Below are positions 14,278 through 17,392 of a stretch of 17,392 nt of DNA, piece after piece (within the stretch, counting starts at the first letter, position 1; every line of letters begins with the position of its first letter). The notes under the pieces are model-generated. The model did not search any database, had not been told where the DNA came from, and worked only from the letters and a program-made list of their open reading frames with translations. A program made the translations under genes and the position numbers. This stretch comes from Chloroflexota bacterium (GTDB lineage Bacteria > Chloroflexota > Dehalococcoidia > SM23-28-2 > HRBIN24), in the NCBI GenBank assembly GCA_030550295.1, contig JAUQPQ010000031.1:1-17392 (forward strand), read 5' to 3'.

Positions 14278-15483
14278 ATGGATTTCCGGTTTTCACCTGA
14301 GGAAGAGGCATTCCGGCAGGAAGTGCGCGAGTTCATAGAGAGGGAGTGCCCTCCAGAGCTAAGGGGAGGGGATGCCAATCCCCTGGACCGGTTACCGGCC
14401 ATGGTGGAATGGCGCAAGAAGTTGGCTGCAAAGGGATGGCTGGCCCCGGCCTGGCCCAAAGAGTATGGCGGGGCAGGCATGACCATAATGCAGCAATTCA
14501 TCTACAACCTGGAGACTGCTCGGTTGCGGGCCCCATCGCCGATGTTCATGGCCGGTCTGGGTATTGCGGTGGTGGGACCTACCCTTATCCTCTTTGGCAG
14601 TGAAGAGCAGAAGAAGAGTTATCTCCCCAAGATCCTCTCTGGCGAGCATATCTGGTGCCAAGGGTTTTCCGAGCCCAACGCTGGCTCCGACTTGGCCAGC
14701 CTACAGACCACAGCAGTGCGTGATGGCGATGAGTACGTCATAAACGGCCAAAAGATATGGACTACCTTGGCCCATCTAGCGCACTATATGCTCCTTCTGG
14801 CCCGTACCGATCCTACCGTCCCCAAGCACAAAGGGCTGAGCTATTTCATTGTCCCTATGCGGGATGAGAGGGGTAATCCCTATCCCGGCATTACCGTGCG
14901 CCCCCTCTACAACATGGCTGGGACACATGAGTTCAACCAGGTCTTCTTTGAGAACGTGCGCATCCCGGCCAAGAACCTGGTAGGACAGGAGAACCAAGGC
15001 TGGTATATGGCAGTGCGCACCCTTGATATTGAGAGGTCCAATATCGGATCAGCGGTGGGCCAGCAGCAGACGGTGGAGGACCTGATCCGGTTCGTGCAGG
15101 AGAATAAAGGGAAGGGCCCAGAGCGCGTCTCTCTTATCCCCTCCCTTCGCTATGAGTTGGCGGAGCGCTACTTGGAGACGGAGGTCTCCATGCTGCTTTC
15201 CTACAGGGTGGTGACGCTGCAGAACCGGGGATTGTTGCCCAACTATGAGGCCTCGGCCGTAAAGCTTTATTCCATGGAGCTCAACCAGCGTATAGCCAAC
15301 ACCGGGATGAAGGCCTTGGGCCTATACGGTCAATTGGCCCGGGCGTCTCGCTGGGCCCCCCTGCGGGGCAGGGTAGAGTTCATGTATTTGCGTTCGGTGG
15401 CCAACACGATAGAGGGCGGGACTTCGGAGATCCAGCGTAACGTCATCGCCATTAGGGGATTGGGCTTGCCCAGAGGCGATTAG
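14278..15483 (+). CDS. Acyl-CoA dehydrogenase family protein (first of tandem pair)
   Basis: This 401-residue protein shows the full acyl-CoA dehydrogenase layout: N-terminal helical domain starting MDFRFSPEEEAFRQEVREF, central beta domain with QGFSEPNAGSDLASLQT (about 128-144) and INGQKIWTT (155-163) for FAD and substrate binding, and a C-terminal helical domain ending GGTSEIQRNVIA (380-391). These enzymes oxidise the C-alpha/C-beta bond of acyl-CoAs and pass electrons to ETF. The medium-chain catalytic Glu position (EGTS motif) is Gly here, with Glu379 one residue earlier. Glu252 in LDIER sits where isovaleryl-/long-chain-type enzymes keep the catalytic base, so activity is likely. The substrate cannot be read. 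It is followed after 11 bp by a close paralogue; the two may form a heteromer. Confidence 0.93.
   Translation: MDFRFSPEEEAFRQEVREFIERECPPELRGGDANPLDRLPAMVEWRKKLAAKGWLAPAWPKEYGGAGMTIMQQFIYNLETARLRAPSPMFMAGLGIAVVGPTLILFGSEEQKKSYLPKILSGEHIWCQGFSEPNAGSDLASLQTTAVRDGDEYVINGQKIWTTLAHLAHYMLLLARTDPTVPKHKGLSYFIVPMRDERGNPYPGITVRPLYNMAGTHEFNQVFFENVRIPAKNLVGQENQGWYMAVRTLDIERSNIGSAVGQQQTVEDLIRFVQENKGKGPERVSLIPSLRYELAERYLETEVSMLLSYRVVTLQNRGLLPNYEASAVKLYSMELNQRIANTGMKALGLYGQLARASRWAPLRGRVEFMYLRSVANTIEGGTSEIQRNVIAIRGLGLPRGD
15424..15452 (+). repeat. 29-bp exact repeat, copy 1 (in first acyl-CoA dehydrogenase)
   Basis: The 29 bases here, coding for the C-terminal SEIQRNVIA motif, recur without a mismatch at 16623-16651 in the paralogue. 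The flanks on both sides differ at synonymous positions. Confidence 0.8.
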
Positions 15484-15494
15484 AGGAGGGCGCC

Positions 15495-16679
15495 ATGGAT
15501 TTCCGCTTCACGCCCGAGCAGGAGGCCTTCCGACAGGAGCTGCGTCAATTCCTCCGCCAGGAGATCCCGCCAGAGTGGGAGGCTGGGGAGTTCGAGGTTG
15601 GCAGCGACGAGGAGTGGGAGCTATCGCGCCAGTTCCAGAAGAAGCTGGCCCAAAAGGGATGGCTTGTCCCCCATTGGCCCAAGGAATATGGGGGCGCCAA
15701 CATGGGCCTTTGGGAGCAGATGGTTTTAAGGGAGGAGCTGGGCTATCACCGTGCTCCCCTGGGTGGTGCCCTATTTGGGGTCAACATGCTGGGCCCCATC
15801 CTTATGCTTTACGGCACTGAGGAGCAGAAGCGTGAACACTTGCCCCCCATCGCTAGGGCAGAGGTGATCTGGTGCCAGGGCTACTCCGAGCCTGGTGCTG
15901 GTTCCGATCTGGCAGGCCTCCAGACCCGCGCCGTGCGAGAGGGGGACGAGTATGTCGTCAACGGCCAGAAGATTTGGACCACAGGTGCCCACCGGGCAGA
16001 CTGGATCTTCTTCTTGGCCCGCACTGACCCCACTGCGCCCAAACATAAGGGTATTAGCTTTTTCATAGCGCCCATGAACACGCCCGGCATAAGGGTGCAG
16101 CCTCTTATAAACATGGCCGGACGTATGGGCTTCAACCAGGTCTTCTTTGAAGACGCGCGTGTACCAGCTAGGAACCTGGTGGGGGGAGAAAATCAGGGCT
16201 GGTACATTGGAGCTGCCCTGCTCGACTTTGAGCGATCCGGCATTGGGGCGGTGGCAGGGCTTAAGCGCGATATAGACGACTTGGTCCAATATGCCAGGGA
16301 GACAACGGTTGGGGACCGGCGGCTAATAGAAGAGCCCAGGGTCCGTTATGCCCTTGCAGAGAGGGCCATTGAGGTGGAGGTAGGACGATACCTTTCCTAT
16401 CGCGTCACTTCAATGCAGGCAAGGGGCCAGATCCCCAACGCTGAGGCCTCTATGAGCAAGCTTTACAGCTCGGAGCTGGCACAGAGGCTTGCCAACACCG
16501 GCGTCCACGTAATGGGCCTATATGGTCAGGTGCGGCCTGAGTCGCGTCGGTGGGCCCGCCTATATGGCCGCTTCATTATGGCCTATATGATGACAGTAGC
16601 CAGCACCATAGCCGGTGGCACGTCGGAGATCCAGCGTAACGTCATCGCCATAAGAGGTCTAGGGTTGCCCCGCGGTTAG
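15495..16679 (+). CDS. Acyl-CoA dehydrogenase family protein (second of tandem pair)
   Basis: This 394-residue paralogue of the preceding gene has the same layout: MDFRFTPEQEAFRQELRQF at the start, QGYSEPGAGSDLAGLQT (about 128-144), VNGQKIWTTGAH (155-166) and GGTSEIQRNVIA (374-385). The classical EGTS glutamate is again absent, while Glu246 in LLDFER occupies the isovaleryl-/long-chain-type catalytic position. Both members of the pair thus look catalytically competent, unlike some two-gene mycobacterial enzymes in which only one subunit keeps the base. A GAGGAGGG ribosome-binding site occupies the 11-bp gap after the first gene, so co-translation and complex formation are likely. The gene ends 11 bp from the convergent CoA-transferase gene with no visible terminator. 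Confidence 0.93.
   Translation: MDFRFTPEQEAFRQELRQFLRQEIPPEWEAGEFEVGSDEEWELSRQFQKKLAQKGWLVPHWPKEYGGANMGLWEQMVLREELGYHRAPLGGALFGVNMLGPILMLYGTEEQKREHLPPIARAEVIWCQGYSEPGAGSDLAGLQTRAVREGDEYVVNGQKIWTTGAHRADWIFFLARTDPTAPKHKGISFFIAPMNTPGIRVQPLINMAGRMGFNQVFFEDARVPARNLVGGENQGWYIGAALLDFERSGIGAVAGLKRDIDDLVQYARETTVGDRRLIEEPRVRYALAERAIEVEVGRYLSYRVTSMQARGQIPNAEASMSKLYSSELAQRLANTGVHVMGLYGQVRPESRRWARLYGRFIMAYMMTVASTIAGGTSEIQRNVIAIRGLGLPRG
16623..16651 (+). repeat. 29-bp exact repeat, copy 2 (in second acyl-CoA dehydrogenase)
   Basis: Second copy of the repeat at 15424-15452, at the same codon phase. A further 20-bp identity between the paralogues is at 14932-14951 and 16131-16150 (coding for FNQVFF). Confidence 0.8.
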
Positions 16680-16690
16680 GGCCCCTGACT

Positions 16691-17392
16691 TTATGGGATG
16701 ACACCTTGCTCCTTAAGGGCCACTATATCGTCCCAGCTGTACCCCAACTCTAGGAGGATCTCCTCTGTGTGCTGGCCCAGCTCAGGAGGCGGTCTCTGGG
16801 GGCCCGATGGGGTGCCGCGAAAGGTCACAGGAGGGGCCACTAGCTTGAAGGAGGAGCCGTCCCCTGCCGGGACGTCTACCAAGATCCCCGATTTCTCCAC
16901 TACTGGGTCTTCCAAAAGCTCATTAACGTTGTTGACTGGGGCCCACCAGACGTCTTCCCGTTGAAAGATCTCCGCCCACTGGGAGAGGGGCCGTTTGGCG
17001 AACTCCTTGTCCAGCTCTGCGACCAACGCGGGGGCGTTGTCCCTCCTCTTCTGGATATCGGAGAAGCGGGGGTCTTCTAACAAGTCGGGGCGGCCCACGG
17101 CCCGGCATACGTTGGGCCAGTGCCTATCGGCCTGCAGGTGCAGGAGCCAGAACCAGCGTCCGTCCCCGGCTCGGTAGCAGTTTATGAGGGGATTTATGTG
17201 GTGCTCGCGGTCGTAAGGGATTACAGGCGTGCCCAGGCGCAGGGCCAGGGTGATGTCCCAGCTCATCATGTATGCGCCTACTCTCACCAGGGATACCTCT
17301 AGCTTCTGCCCCTGACCAGTGCGCTCGCGGTGGAAGAGGGCTGCAGCGATAGCGCCAGCTGCACTCATGCCGGCCATGTGGTCACCCATCCC
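16691..17392 (-). CDS. CaiB/BaiF-family (class III) CoA-transferase, 5' part cut by window edge
   Basis: The C-terminal 233 residues are visible; the frame remains open at the right edge. The visible part begins GMGDHMAGMSAAGAIAAALFHRERTGQGQ, in line with the family's GD motif in which the Asp forms the covalent acyl/CoA anhydride (codon 17381-17383, equivalent to Asp169 of formyl-CoA transferase). RERTGQGQKLEVSL, GRWFWLLHLQADRHWPNVCRA and FSDIQKRRDNAPALVAELD are further family segments, and the C-terminus with the GQHTEEILLELGY motif is typical. Class III enzymes move CoA between organic acids. Here the protein could activate the substrate of the acyl-CoA dehydrogenases next to it, although it is on the opposite strand and converges on them. 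The Met at 17389 is internal, not the start. Confidence 0.93.
   Translation of the reverse strand, partial: GMGDHMAGMSAAGAIAAALFHRERTGQGQKLEVSLVRVGAYMMSWDITLALRLGTPVIPYDREHHINPLINCYRAGDGRWFWLLHLQADRHWPNVCRAVGRPDLLEDPRFSDIQKRRDNAPALVAELDKEFAKRPLSQWAEIFQREDVWWAPVNNVNELLEDPVVEKSGILVDVPAGDGSSFKLVAPPVTFRGTPSGPQRPPPELGQHTEEILLELGYSWDDIVALKEQGVIP

Noticed and set aside
1..17392. Mobile element, CRISPR, tRNA or defence system.
   Set aside because: No transposase or integrase motifs, no regularly spaced repeats, no cloverleaf-like sequence and no nuclease or toxin-antitoxin genes were seen on either strand.

Overview
The window is a densely packed, GC-rich bacterial chromosomal segment with 15 protein genes, two of them cut by the window edges. 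I see no RNA genes, insertion sequences, CRISPR arrays or phage genes. The lineage cannot be fixed from sequence alone. The lipoprotein with a Thr/Pro linker, a GSH-independent-looking homogentisate-type module, a luciferase-like flavin monooxygenase, and CoA-transferase and acyl-CoA dehydrogenase genes together would fit an uncultured Chloroflexota (Dehalococcoidia/SAR202-like) or a related GC-rich lineage. That placement is inference.

Layout. Positions 1-2248 (minus strand) hold a truncated MEMO-family (AmmeMemoRadiSam protein B) gene with a long N-terminal extension, preceded by a DUF72 gene. Positions 2291-3965 (plus) hold a CorA-type Mg2+ transporter and a flavin reductase-like protein. 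A near-consensus sigma70-type promoter at 4066-4094, with a 13-bp palindrome filling most of its spacer, starts a tight nine-gene plus-strand array that runs to 13375. Its order is luciferase-like monooxygenase, homogentisate dioxygenase-like enzyme, a complete LivKHMGF-type ABC importer, an uncharacterised 326-aa protein, and fumarylacetoacetase. An IclR regulator (13372-14085, minus) meets the array tail to tail. Upstream of the regulator lies a 192-bp divergent control region, followed by two tandem acyl-CoA dehydrogenases (14278-16679, plus). A CaiB/BaiF CoA-transferase gene (minus) enters from the right edge and converges on them.

How the genes may work together (inference). The importer would bring in an aromatic or related organic acid. 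The flavin monooxygenase, perhaps supplied with reduced flavin by the reductase, could prepare the ring. The homogentisate dioxygenase-like enzyme would cleave it, and fumarylacetoacetase would hydrolyse the resulting diketo acid. The recognised pathway normally needs a maleylacetoacetate isomerase between these two steps, and none is recognisable here. The uncharacterised protein directly upstream of fumarylacetoacetase is therefore the most interesting candidate for a new function. The CoA-transferase and acyl-CoA dehydrogenases would handle acyl-CoA intermediates of the same or a neighbouring pathway, probably under IclR control.
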